NCBI RefSeq assembly: GCF_003473485.1
Contig: NC_053048.1
Span: 24,111,255 to 24,175,254 of the forward strand
Length of the DNA: 64,000 nt
Direction: 5' to 3'
Origin: Medicago truncatula
Taxonomy: Eukaryota > Streptophyta > Magnoliopsida > Fabales > Fabaceae
Shown here: positions 35,578-46,198 of the stretch, piece after piece
Position numbering within the stretch: the first letter of the stretch is position 1
Layout of the letters: every line of letters begins with the position of its first letter
Made by a program: the position numbers and the translations under genes
Notes under the pieces: model-generated
Seen by the model: the letters and a program-made list of their open reading frames with translations, nothing else
What the model was told of the DNA's origin: nothing
Databases searched by the model: none

Positions 35578-36010
35578 ATCTCTTATCTCTTATTTATTAA
35601 AGTTGACCCGGACGCTAACTGCTCTTATTTATTAAAGTTAACCCGGACGTTAATTGTTGCCCTAATTTTAATCTAAATTCTATGCTTACTTTTACTGTAT
35701 TACCCGTGTTTAAATTTTTTTTTGAACAATTACCCGTGTTTAATTAAACCTATTTAATTTAGTTAATTTAATCAAAATCTTATTTTAAAACGGAGAGATC
35801 TCTTATCTCTTATTTATTACAGTTAACTCGGACATTAACTGTTGCCCTAATTTTAACCTAAATTCTATGCTTACTTTTACTGTATTACGTCTGTTTAATT
35901 AAACCTATTGAATTTAGTTAATTTAATCAAAATCTTATTTTCAAACGGAGAAATCTCTTATCTCTTATTTATTAAAGTTAACCCGGACGCTAACTGTTTC
36001 ATCCTATAAT
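35578..36010 (+). repeat. Tandem array of putative Helitron 5' ends
   Basis: TCTCTTATCTCTTATTTATT followed by (A)AAGTTAACCCGGAC occurs at about 35580, 35806 and 35952. The following sequence GTTGCCCTAATTTTAA(C/T)CTAAA repeats as well, so the units are about 150-225 bp. Plant Helitrons start TC and often contain TATTAAAGT near the start, so these look like repeated 5' termini. The same GTTGCCCTAATTTTAACCTA recurs at 36778, after the hairpin end. Confidence 0.5.
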
Positions 36011-36716
36011 CGTTGTTCCTATTTTCAACTCATCGTTGCTACTTTGTTGTTACTAAACGGAGTCCATCCTATAACAGTTTCCTCCTATTTTGTTTCCTTG
36101 CTCCTACTTTGTTTGCAAGATAAACAATAACAAATATATATACTACTAAATCTTGAGGTGTGGCAGTACTTGAATTTTTTAGAAATTAGAACTTTAGAAT
36201 ATAATTGTTCTTGAATGTATGATTTAGGGTATCTTTATCACCCCTAATTTACCAAACGTTGTTGGCTTCTACTTGGAAATAGGAATAAAACTTAATAGAC
36301 TGATCAATTCAATATGCTATATTTATTATTATAAAAAAATAGGAGTGGATGGTAAGAAAAAAGAGAACATGAGTGGACCTTTAATTAAAAAAATAAAATT
36401 TAGTATAAGTGAACCAAGTGGATATGAAAGCATGGGTGGCAAACGGTTAATATGCACATGAGTCATATAGGGGTCCTATATATTTCACGCGTGGCAGCTG
36501 CCCCTTTTCATTAGTACCTAGCTCCGTCCCTGTACTTAGCCTATAATGTTACGTTACGGTATCAAGGACGATGTCATGGAAAATTGTTATGGTACAGTAC
36601 CAACGTCTATGCTTCTTAATATTATGAAATACTACATGACAATACTATATGACAATCATGACATTCATCTAAACTATTTTGTTACCTATTACCGTCAAAT
36701 ATTACCTTCCATATAA

Positions 36717-36751
36717 CCCGTGCTAATGCACGGGTCGATGGTCTAGTCCTA
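36717..36751 (+). repeat. Helitron 3' terminus (inner element)
   Basis: CCCGTGCTAATGCACGGG is a perfect 7-bp stem hairpin, followed by TCGATGGTCTAG and then T. This is the diagnostic Helitron 3' end (subterminal hairpin, CTAG, inserted before T). Confidence 0.8.
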
Positions 36752-37044
36752 TCTTCTTATTCCTAAACAAAGCTTGGTTGCCCTAATTTTAACCTAATAT
36801 TTTAGCAACTTTTCCCTCATTTAAAACCTAACCATATTTCCTAATTCTCCTCCTCCAAACCTTAACCATCTAACTTAACTCCTCCTAAACCATATTTCCT
36901 AATTCCCCTCCTCCAAACCCTAACCAATATATTTTAATCCTTTCTCCTAAACCGAAATCTCTTTTTAAAACCATACCTTTCTCTCCTCCAAACCCTCACC
37001 AATATATTTTAATCATTTCTCCTAAACCGAAATCTCTTTTCAAC

Positions 37045-37304
37045 ATGGCTTCCAGAAACATTCAGACTTTGCTGTCATACCACTGCCTCACTGGTAACCA
37101 TATCTTCATTCCACTCTGGTTTAAACTAAATATATAGATTTTTGCTCTTATTCCTCGCTGTTTTAAAGTATAAATCATTCTTTCAATCCCTTTCAATCTT
37201 TTGTAGGTCCGTTGATGAAAAACCCTTTTTCCGATCTTGACAAAGCAATCAACAAGCTCAGACTGAAATACAGATCATATATCGTTGAATATGACATTGA
37301 TGTT
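37045..37304 (+). other. Unrecognised short exon pair at the Helitron 5' part
   Basis: ATG at 37045 begins MASRNIQTLLSYHCLTG. A GT/AG pair (37094, 37206) joins it in frame to PLMKNPFSDLDKAINKLRLK and onwards to 37304, where another GT donor follows. The next plausible exon is not in frame. A captured gene fragment or first exons of a lost Helitron gene are both possible. Family unknown. Confidence 0.3.
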
Positions 37305-37892
37305 GTATGTGTTTTTTGCGAAATATACCTATTCTTAATTATTTGCATTCTATTTTTATCAATGTTTGTGATGTTTTTGTTTGTTATTTTTTTAGGGTTG
37401 AGTATGCTTGCTTAACATGTTTGGCGGTGATTTCGGAGATCAATTTGGGCGCTATGCAATATTGACTGATCCTAAGTCCAACAAGGTGTGAAGATCAGAG
37501 GGGGTGCTCCGATGGTTGAGTCACATGATACCATCTACCTTGATGTTATTTACAATTAGTCCATGTTTAGATAAATTGTGCAAGACCTTTTCGATTTGAA
37601 TTTTAAGTTTTAGTTTCTTAGAGTTTTGGAAGCATCTATTTTTTTTGTCTTTGAATTTAGCAAATGTCCCTTGAATTTCATAAATAATTCAGCCTTGCTT
37701 GCTTTGTTTTTTGATTTATATATTTGTGTTTGTTTTTGTGTTGCTGAATCAATTTAGTAGCATGGCTGTGTTACTGAAGCATTTTAGTAACATGGCTTTT
37801 AGTAACATTATTAGTAACAATTACTAGAATCAATTTAGTAGCATAGCTGTGTAACGTCTCCTCTTAACATTATTACTAACAATTACTAATCA

Positions 37893-38725
37893 TAATCTCT
37901 AAAATATGTTTTGGGTGGAAACAAACTAAAATCTTAATCCTAATTTCTCTCAATCAAGTAACTAAGAGATTTCATCCACATCTCTAAACTAACTTTTTGG
38001 TGGAAAGAAACTAAAATCCTTATTTCTCTCATTCAAATAATTAGGGGATTTCATCCACGTCTCTAAAATATGTTTTGGGTGGAAACAAACTAAAAATCCT
38101 AATTCCTCTCATTCAAATAACTACTAAAGATTTCATCAACATCTCTAGACTAAGTTTTTGGTGGAAACAAACTAAAATCCTTATTTCTCTCATTCAAATA
38201 ATCAGGGGATTTCATCCACATCTTTAAAATATGTTTTGGGTGGAAACAAACTAAAAATCATAATTCCTCTCATTCAAGTAACTACTAAAGATTTCATCAA
38301 CATCTCTAAAATATGTTTTGGGTGGAAACAAACTTAAATCGTAATCCTAATTTCTCTCATTCAAGTAACTAAGAGATTTCATCCACATCTCTAATCTAAC
38401 TTTTTGGTGGAAACAAACTAAAATCCTTATTTCTCTCCTTCAAATAAGTAGGAGATTTCATCCACATCTCTAAAATATGTTTTCGGTGGAAACAAACTAA
38501 AAATCCTAATTCTTCTCATTCAAGTAACTAAGAGATTTCATCCACATTTCTAAAGTAACTTTTTGGTGGAAACAAACTAAAATCCTTATTTCTCTCATTC
38601 AAATAAGTAGGGGATTTCATCCACATCTCTAAAATATGTTTTGGGTGGAAACAAACTAAAAATCCTAATTCCTCTCATTCAAGTAACTACTACACATTTC
38701 ATTCACATCTCTAAAATATGTTTTG
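37893..38725. repeat. Minisatellite of about 81-bp units inside the Helitron
   Basis: Ten copies plus a partial one of a unit containing GGTGGAAACAAACTAAAATC, CTCATTCAA and GATTTCATCCACATCTCTAA. Two subtypes mostly alternate: one with AAATATGTTTTGGGTGG and one with AACTAACTTTTTGGTGG, giving a higher-order period of about 160 bp. Confidence 0.9.
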
Positions 38726-39014
38726 GCGAATCAACTATGGTAATTCTTAAGTAAAAAAAATGTCAATTCTTAAGTAAAACAAAGTGCCCCATCAACAATA
38801 TTAATTTCATTTTATTCATATTAATCTTTATCCTAAAATGTTGGTCACTTCCTAATTTTGTGCTTATCCTGATAACTAATACTCTTTATTGCTCAACCGA
38901 CATATCCTACTCACACGTATTCCACCTTTTTTCTATAAATATATCATAACCTATTAGCCAAACCATCTCAATCTAAATAAGCATCCTCTTTCTTGGAAAG
39001 GAAAAAACAAGCCA

Positions 39015-40573
39015 ATGATGTATGCCAAATACACTCCAATCTCAGCTGTTTCTGAAGGAAGAAAGAATCTCAAGATGTGTGTGCGAGTTGCTCACATTTG
39101 GTTGATTCGAGAGAAGAAGGTCCCCACTAGCATCATTTTCATGAACATGTTACTGGTCGATGAAAAGGTTTCTGCATGTTTGCACTCTTAGCTTTAAAAT
39201 TAAACTAATGTCATTGTTGTTTTTTAGTTATGTAATTTAACCAGCTGTTTAATGTTGTTGTTGTCGTCAACAGGGTGGACGTATTCACGCCACAGCTAGA
39301 AAAGATTTGGTGGCAAAGTTCAGGTCCATGGTTCAAGAAGGGGGTACATATCAGCTTGAAAATGCAATTGTAGATTTTAATGAAAGTCCTTATAAGGTAA
39401 CTTCACACAAACATAAGCTTAGTATGATGCACAATTCAACTTTTACCAAAGTACACTCGCTTGCTATCCCTATGAACGTTTTTGAGTTCAAGCCATTCAA
39501 TGAAATTCTCTCTTCAACTGTCGAGGAAGTATATACGGGTAAGACTTCAATTCTGAATGTGTGTTGTACATTATTTCTACCTATAAGCATTCGTTTAGGA
39601 ATTTCATACATTTGTTTTTGCCTTTGTATATGTAATTTCAGATGTTATTGGTCATGTAATTGAAAGAGGTAATATAAGGGAAACTGAAAAGGACGGAAGG
39701 AAAAGCAGGGTTATTGATCTCACTTTAGAAGATCTTGAGTAAGATTTGTCTCTTTCTTTGTACTTGGTTGTAATATAATTTTAATATACCTTATGTTTCT
39801 GAATTGATATTTTGGTAATATTTTATTGCAGAAACAACCGCTTGCATTGCTCTCTTTGGGGTGAACATGTTGACAAAATTGTGACCTTTTTTGGCAACCA
39901 TGACAACGACACACCTACTATATTGATATTGCAGTTTTGCAAGACACGCATGTATTTAGGTATGTCGTATTTTAAGTTTGTGCTTTCTGCTGATATCAAC
40001 AATGAAATGTGAAATTATGTTCACTTGCTGTTGATTTTTTAAAAAATTAGGTGTTATGGGAGTTGCTAATGCCTTTAATGGGACTAAGCTGATACTTAAT
40101 GGCGATTTGCCTGATGTCGCTGTGTACATGACACGGTAACCATTTACATTTTTATATGCTTTAGAATAAAGACAAGTTTTTTTTGTCACAATTAAGTTGT
40201 CTGGAGGTCTCACCACTCTTCTATTAACATTGGTGCCATTTTATTAGAATGAAAAATGCATCAATACAGTTCATCCGAAGTGTCAGTCAAATTTCAACGA
40301 ACAGCTCCGCGTCTTTATCAGATGACTTGCTCAACACTAACCAAATGACAATTGAAAGCATGATTGAGTCAACTGAGGTAGCTATCTGTTTATTGAAATT
40401 TTTAGATGTCGTTTTGGATTCATCTTTGTTATTTTTCACATGGACAGTTGTACGTCGCAATATCACGGGTTACTTCGAGGGGTGGTTTAAAAATATTGAT
40501 TAATGACGACGACGGCGATGATACCGATGTTGCATCAAGTGTGATCTACAGAGAAGTTTCCCGTAATGTGTAG
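39015..40573 (+). CDS. Helitron-borne RPA1-like OB-fold protein with Pif1/RepHel helicase tail
   Basis: Seven exons (39015-39167, 39274-39538, 39642-39738, 39832-39959, 40051-40135, 40248-40377, 40448-40573) join in frame with GT-AG introns to 327 aa. Residues about 15-110 form the first OB-fold of a replication protein A large-subunit type protein (KMCVRVAHIWLIREKK, GGRIHATARKDLVAKF). Residues about 135-235 form the second (IDLTLEDLENNRLHCSLWGE, GVANAFNGTKLILNGDLPD). Such RPA-like genes are carried by plant Helitrons and relate to single-strand DNA binding. The last exon encodes LYVAISRVTSRGGLKIL and ends SSVIYREVSRNV, which is the C-terminal end of the Pif1-type helicase of Helitron RepHel, not RPA. 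So the gene is either a true fusion left by deletion of RepHel, or two neighbouring genes with the middle missing. No helicase Walker motifs remain. No stop codon interrupts the joined frame. Confidence 0.7.
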
Positions 40574-40839
40574 GACTTTTTTGTGTACTATTCATTTTCT
40601 TATTTATTGAAACTATTTACATGTCAATGAACTTCAGTTTCCCTTTTAAAATTATATGTTATGTTAAAGTAACAGGAACTACGTACTAGAATTATGGAAC
40701 AATAACAAAGTCTATGGTAATTGACATTTTGCTTTGATTCACGATAATTTTTACATTCAAGCGAACTACAATGTCTTATTTTTTCAGTGAGTATTAATTT
40801 TTTAAATGACATGTGCGTTAGCACGGGTCAATGGTCTAG

Positions 40840-40980
40840 TTATTATAAATTCAACGTTACAGCCTCTCAAAGTCCTAAACCCTAACCCTAGCTACTACTC
40901 TTTTCCTCTCGATCCCTCTTCCTCTTAGCTGGTTAGGTCTTCCATAGTCTTTTAGAATTCAAATTCAAACAAGAAGAAGA
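40840..40980 (+). promoter_or_regulatory. Core promoter and leader of serpin A, cut by Helitron
   Basis: TATAAAT at 40844-40850 and the following TCAACGT...AAACCCTA...GTTAGGTCTT...AGAATTCAAA leader align with the TATA-to-ATG regions of serpins B and C. Upstream of the TATA, homology stops and the Helitron end (CTAG at 40836-40839) begins. Confidence 0.8.
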
Positions 40981-43262
40981 ATGGCAAGAAGAAGAATGAT
41001 GATGCAGAATCTCATCGGAAAATCATTTACAAACCTAACCAACATTTCCATGAACATCACCAAACACTTGTTATCCAATCAAAAACTCAAAGAAGAGAAC
41101 GTTGTGTTTTCACCATTATCGCTTAACACCGTGCTCAGTATGATTGCTACCGGCTCCGAGGGTCCCACTCAAAAACAACTTCTCTCCTTTCTCCAGTCTG
41201 AATCCACCGGTGATCTCAAATCCTTATGCTCTCAGCTTGTTTCTTCTGTGCTCTCCGATGGCGCTCCCGCTGGTGGCCCTTGCTTGTCTTACGTCAATGG
41301 TGTGTGGGTTGAACAGACAATTCCTCTTCAACCTTCCTTCAAACAACTTATGAATACTGATTTCAAAGCTGCTTTTGCTGCTGTTGATTTCGTCAACAAG
41401 GTACTAATGCTTTTATTTGTTCTCACAAGTTAGGGTTTGAAGTTTAGTGTTATCATATGTTATTTTTTTAGTAGAGTAAGTGATAAGAAACTCACACACA
41501 ACTTCTGGTGTTAGCGTGGTGTCTGCGTGTCTGTGACGTGCTGTTTTGTGTCTGTTTTTGTGTTGTAATTCATAGGTGTTAAAACAATTATTTATGAATT
41601 ATTATAGATATATAATATGGTCAATTGTTATTAAAACACAAATCATCGATGAACAGTCTGATTGAGCTATTATTTTTGAACAGACCATGATAGGTTGATC
41701 CATCATGTTAAATCTAACGAGAGGTTCGTCCCTCAACCTAACAATATCGGTATTGTCTGCTAAGCGAGGCCTTACCGACTTACAAACTTTGTGTTGAAGA
41801 TTTTAATCCTATTTCTCAATTGCTTGATTAATTGGTTAAAGATCATTTTTCATTCATGCTCATTCTATTAAAATAATTTGTTACTGATAATGTGGGTTCG
41901 TACTATTTTTTTTCATAGCCATATTGAGTGATAAGGGGTACTTAAAACCATAGTACAATTACATACAAGTGTGCCTTTGAAGCACAATAATGGACTGATC
42001 TACCAATTAACATTACAATCCAATCATGTTTCTCCCTTACAATTTGCTAGAGCAATCCTTTTACATATTACTTTGTTTCCAAACAGAAAAATTTAAGTTT
42101 TATAATTCCATATACCAAAAAGATTGCAGGTTCAGACTTTACCTTTCACCCTTTCCATGCTTTCATTTTGCATGAGACATAAGTTTTGCATAATGCACAA
42201 GTTAGTTTTCAGTGTTGGATCATTAAACCTAACTACTGGATAAAGTGAAATATGCCAAGATTTATTGATCCAATTGTGAAAAACAAATTAGCTAGATAGG
42301 CTTATTTTGCAACTCTGTTTCACCTGACTCTCTCCATATGTGGTGTATGGAAGCAACAAAATCAGTGCGAAAAATATCAACAAAATGTTTTATTCTTGTG
42401 TTATAATGCTCATGAAAAAATTCAAATGATTTATTTTAACATGGTTAATTTTACAATTGATACTGTTTTGAAGGCTAATGAAGTTGGAGAAGAAGTGAAT
42501 TTCTGGGCTGAAAAGGAGACAAAAGGGCTTATTAAAAATCTTCTTCCACCTGGCTCAGTTAACAGCTTAACCCGCCTCATCTTTGCTAATGCACTATATT
42601 TCAAAGGAGTGTGGAAACAACAGTTCGATACTACAAAAACGAAGGACTATGATTTTGACCTTCTCAATGGCAAGTCAGTAAAGGTTCCATTTATGACCAG
42701 CAAGAATGATCAGTTTATCAGTTCGTTAGATGGTTTTAAAGTCCTTGGTCTTCCTTATAAACAAGGCAAAGATGAACGTGCATTCTCTATTTACTTTTTT
42801 CTTCCTGACAAAAAAGATGGGTTGTCAAATTTGATTGATAAAGTAGCTTCTGATTCTGAGTTTTTGGAACGGAATCTTCCTCGTAGAAAAGTGGAAGTAG
42901 GCAAGTTCAGGATTCCAAGATTCAATATTTCTTTTGAGATTGAAGCTTCTGAGTTACTAAAGAAATTAGGATTGGCTTTACCTTTTACTCTGGGAGGTTT
43001 GACAAAAATGGTGGACTCTCCTATAAGTCAAGAACTTTATGTTTCCGGCATATTTCAGAAGTCTTTCATTGAAGTAAATGAAGAAGGTACGAAAGCTGCA
43101 GCGGTGACCGTTAGCTTCATATCCTCGCGTTCTCGGTATAGTCCCCCTCCGCCCCCTCCAATCGACTTTGTAGCTGACCACCCTTTTTTATTTCTGATCA
43201 GAGAAGAGTTTAGTGGAACCATACTCTTTGTTGGAAAGGTGGTCAATCCTCTTGATGGTTAA
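40981..43262 (+). CDS. Serpin A (plant serpin-ZX type), P1 Arg
   Basis: Two exons, 40981-41400 and 42474-43262, phase 0, give 402 aa, a complete serpin length without signal peptide (cytosolic/nuclear type as other plant serpins). Serpins trap proteases when the protease cuts the reactive-centre loop. NVVFSPLSLNTVLSMIATG is the helix B region. FRIPRFNISFEIEA and the hinge EEGTKAAAVT (residues 343-352) are intact, and the serpin signature FVADHPFLFLI is present. Counting from the hinge as in Arabidopsis Serpin1, P1 is R359 and P1' is S360 (loop ISSRSRYSPPPPPP). An Arg at P1 predicts inhibition of trypsin-like or papain/metacaspase-type proteases. The polyproline after the loop is unusual. The N-terminus has six more residues (MARRRM) than B and C. 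Confidence 0.93.
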
Positions 43263-43682
43263 TTGTTGAATTCCATAGTATCTCAAATATGTTTTCTAAA
43301 TAATCCATTTTTATATTTTGAAATACATTTTGTTTCGCAATTTTTATATTGGTTTATTATCTGCATAGTTTTGAAATACATTTTGTTTCGCAATTTTTAT
43401 ATTGGTCTATTATCTGCATAGTTTTATAACTATTCATATTTGAAATTTACTTTATTGATGAAAAAGTTATTTATCATGAAAATTCACTAGCTAGTAACAG
43501 CTGTTATATGGTCATTTACTATGTAATGTACATGATTTGAAACAAAGACAAAGAGACACAATAATATTAGCACAAGTGTCATAAACGCATATACATACAC
43601 AATAATATCGTTAGTTATTTATGATCCGCTAATTTTTTTTTTACCTGAAGTAATGATGTAACCGCCAACAACGTTAATCTTC
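43263..43682. other. 3' flank of serpin A
   Basis: The first 250 bp align with the 3' flanks of serpins B and C. A 60-bp segment (TTTTGAAATACATTTTGTTTCG to CTGCATAG) is duplicated in tandem at 43315-43421. Confidence 0.6.
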
Positions 43683-44048
43683 GTGTTTGAGCTGAGAGTA
43701 CATAAAATCAACTGCCATCCCACCCCAGGACCACTCGCCCAACGTGTCAAAGTCTTGCAGTGCCGTCATCCATATCAGATGAACATTTCTGCTGTTCTTG
43801 TTAGAGAAAACGGTGAGGCCAACCAAGAGCAACAAAAATGCCTAGTGCAGGCATTCCTAGCAAGACCCTTGTCCTCCTCCTCCTCCTCCTCGTCATCAGC
43901 AGGCTGGTCCAATTGATTACACCTGCTTAGTCACCTTAGACTGAGCCTCCTCCAGCGTAAAGCCCGACTCGGTATGCAGCAACTCTATACCGTCCTCATC
44001 ATTTAGTGTGACGGTTATCTCCCCAATGGGAAGATGGTAGCTGCTGGT
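43683..44048 (-). pseudogene. Plant mobile domain (MAIN-like) pseudogene, distal part
   Basis: On the minus strand 44048-43920 encodes SSYHLPIGEITVTLNDEDG, the core motif of the plant mobile domain found in MAIN/MAIL proteins and in some transposons. Farther along, ALQDFDTLGEWSWGGMAVDF (about 43773-43714) is the second PMD motif, in another frame. Stops and frame changes are frequent. The upstream part lies at 48173-48410, split off by the retrotransposon. Confidence 0.75.
44044..44048. repeat. Target-site duplication CTGGT (left)
   Basis: CTGGT precedes the TGTAACG start of the LTR and is repeated at 48173-48177 after the final TTACA. Removing the element restores a continuous PMD reading frame across the joint. 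Confidence 0.9.
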
Positions 44049-46083
44049 TGTAACGCCCACTTTCGTTTAATTATTTATTTAATCGAGTTTAGGCGATTAT
44101 ATTATATTTTTATAATATATGTGTGAGTTTTGTTGAATTAAGATGATTTAAGTTGATTTGGATGAATTGATGCGTTTTGATGATTTGACAAGATTATGAG
44201 ACTTATTTTATTGTTAAATAAAATAAGATTTGAAAAGAAAATAAAAATATTTAGTTGAGGGCTGTTTTGAGATTTTAGATAGTTTTGGGGGAGAAAGTGA
44301 GATAAGATAAGATATTAGGAAGAGGTTTATAAGGGAAAGACCTAGTTTTAGAAAAACATTGTTGTACGTACATTTTTGGAAAAAAGGGAGAAAAAGCCAA
44401 GAGAAGAGAGAACCAAGAGAAGGGCTGCGATTTCTTCATACAAGGTAAGGGTGAGACTAATAATTCAGTAATACTAATTGTTGTAATTCTGATGATTAAT
44501 TGACAAAGTTAGGATTGATTTAGAAAAGTTTTGGAATTAGGTCAAAACCCTAAAATTGATGATCAAACGGTAAAACTGAGTTAGATTGATGTTAAAACCA
44601 TCCTATAACCTTAGAATATGTTTAGGATGAATTATGGGATTGAAACTAGGCTTAGAACTTTGTTAGATGATGATTTTCGTGTAGAAACTGCATTCTGTCC
44701 GAACCAAAGTTCATCGCTCGCCATAGCGAGCTATGATCCTCGCCTCGCGAGTGATGAAGTTCATCGCTCGCCACGCGAGTTACTTGGTGTAGCTCGCCAC
44801 GGCGAACAACCTTACTCGCCATAGCGAGCATGACCAGAGAGCATGTCAAATTCTGAGTTTTTGACTTTTGAGTTGAACCTTAGATGCCTTTGAGTACCTT
44901 TAGGTAACTACTATTGATTAGAGAATGATTTAGAACAAGATTGAACCTGGAACAACCTTAGTTGGAATTCTGGCTTGAACTCGCCATGGCGAGCTGATGC
45001 TCTCGCCTCGCGAGCACTTTCAGAACTGAGTGCTTTTGAGGATTGTGAGACTTGAGTTGTTTGGAAAGGTTAGGAAAGGAACCTTAGGTACTAATGAGAC
45101 CTATTAAAGATATTGACTGAGAACTGTGAAGTTTTATGAATTGTTAAGTGATTATGAAGTGAATTATGGATTGAATTATATTTATTTGAATTATTGTTGA
45201 ATGATCAAGAACTATTGAGAATGACTTGTTATTTAACCTGATGTGATTTCATTATGCTGCAATTGTTATTAAACTAAGTTGCATGAGTATGAATAAGTTG
45301 ATGATGAACTCCAAATTATTGGAAGTATAAGTGATAAGTTGATTAAGGTGTTTTGTTGTTAGAGTCCATACATTAGCATTCATTGAGCTTTGTCCTCACC
45401 ATGATAGGAGCCTTGTCCTCCACAGGTTTTCGGAGCTTTGTCCTCCGCACGATTAAAGTATATTAATACTTATGATGACGATTGGTACCACATGCATATA
45501 AGTGTCTAAGTTGCATTGTCGCATTTGTCGAGCTTTAAAGATGTTTATGTTATTGACGAAGATTGAAGTTGTGATTATGTGATACTTGTTTATCAAAGAT
45601 GCAATGTTGATTAAGACTGATTTTGATGTTGGTTATGATTTTTGAATTATAATGATTGATATTATTGTATTATGAAATCTCACCCCTTCTGCTTGAAAAT
45701 GTTGCTCTTCGTATGAGTAACTTGCAGGTGATCGTGCTTAGTGTGCAGTTGCTATTTGTGAGTGGCCTTGCGTCACTGTGTCGTCTAGGTCGCTCTGATA
45801 CGTAACGGGATGGGGTGTTTGATATGCATGCTTCATTCTCTTAAGTGAACATTTATGATTATTTTTATGATATTGATTAACTCATTTGAGATATGTTGAT
45901 GGGGCCTACGTGCCAAACGATTTATGATTTATGAAATAATTTTCCGCTGCAACGTTTAAGTTATTTTGTTAAATCGTTATTTAACTGATTTGGATTATGT
46001 TAAATGTGATATCCCGTTTGTTTATGTTGTTTACTTTGATAAATGTTTAAGAAATTTTCATATTGGGAAAACGGGGTGTTACA
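44049..46083 (+). repeat. 5' LTR (2035 bp) of the Ty3/gypsy element
   Basis: It starts TGTAACGCCC and ends GGGGTGTTACA. Seven short palindromic units of the type CTCGCCATGGCGAG lie at 44717-44828 and 44980-45014. A GGAGCTTTGTCCTCC-type motif repeats at about 45385-45450. The last 163 bp recur at 48010-48172. Confidence 0.85.
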
Positions 46084-46198
46084 ATTGGTATCAGAGCAGG
46101 TCGGTCCGTCCGGTCAATTAGAAGAGTCTTGTCGAGTCTTAGTAATATTTATATTACTATCTTATGTTGTTGTTGCTGCTTGTTGTAGAATATTAGAG

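Larger units (their letters stand above)
36752..40839 (+). mobile_element. Helitron carrying an RPA/helicase-tail gene (5' end uncertain)
   Basis: The 3' end at 40811-40839 reads ATGTGCGTTAGCACGGGTCA then ATGGTCTAG, followed by host T. It shares the end motif with 36717-36751 (GCACGGGTC.ATGGTCTAG). Inside are a leader with tandem repeats (36830-37040), a minisatellite and a seven-exon gene of Helitron type. The 5' end may be in the 35578-36010 repeats, with the 36.0-36.75 kb element nested inside. It lacks the Rep (rolling-circle) domain and most of the helicase, so it is non-autonomous. Confidence 0.72.

Noticed and set aside
43055-43246. Minus-strand ORFs opposite serpin exon 2 (also at 52164 and 61987)
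   Set aside because: Identical shadows of the three serpin coding exons; not independent genes.
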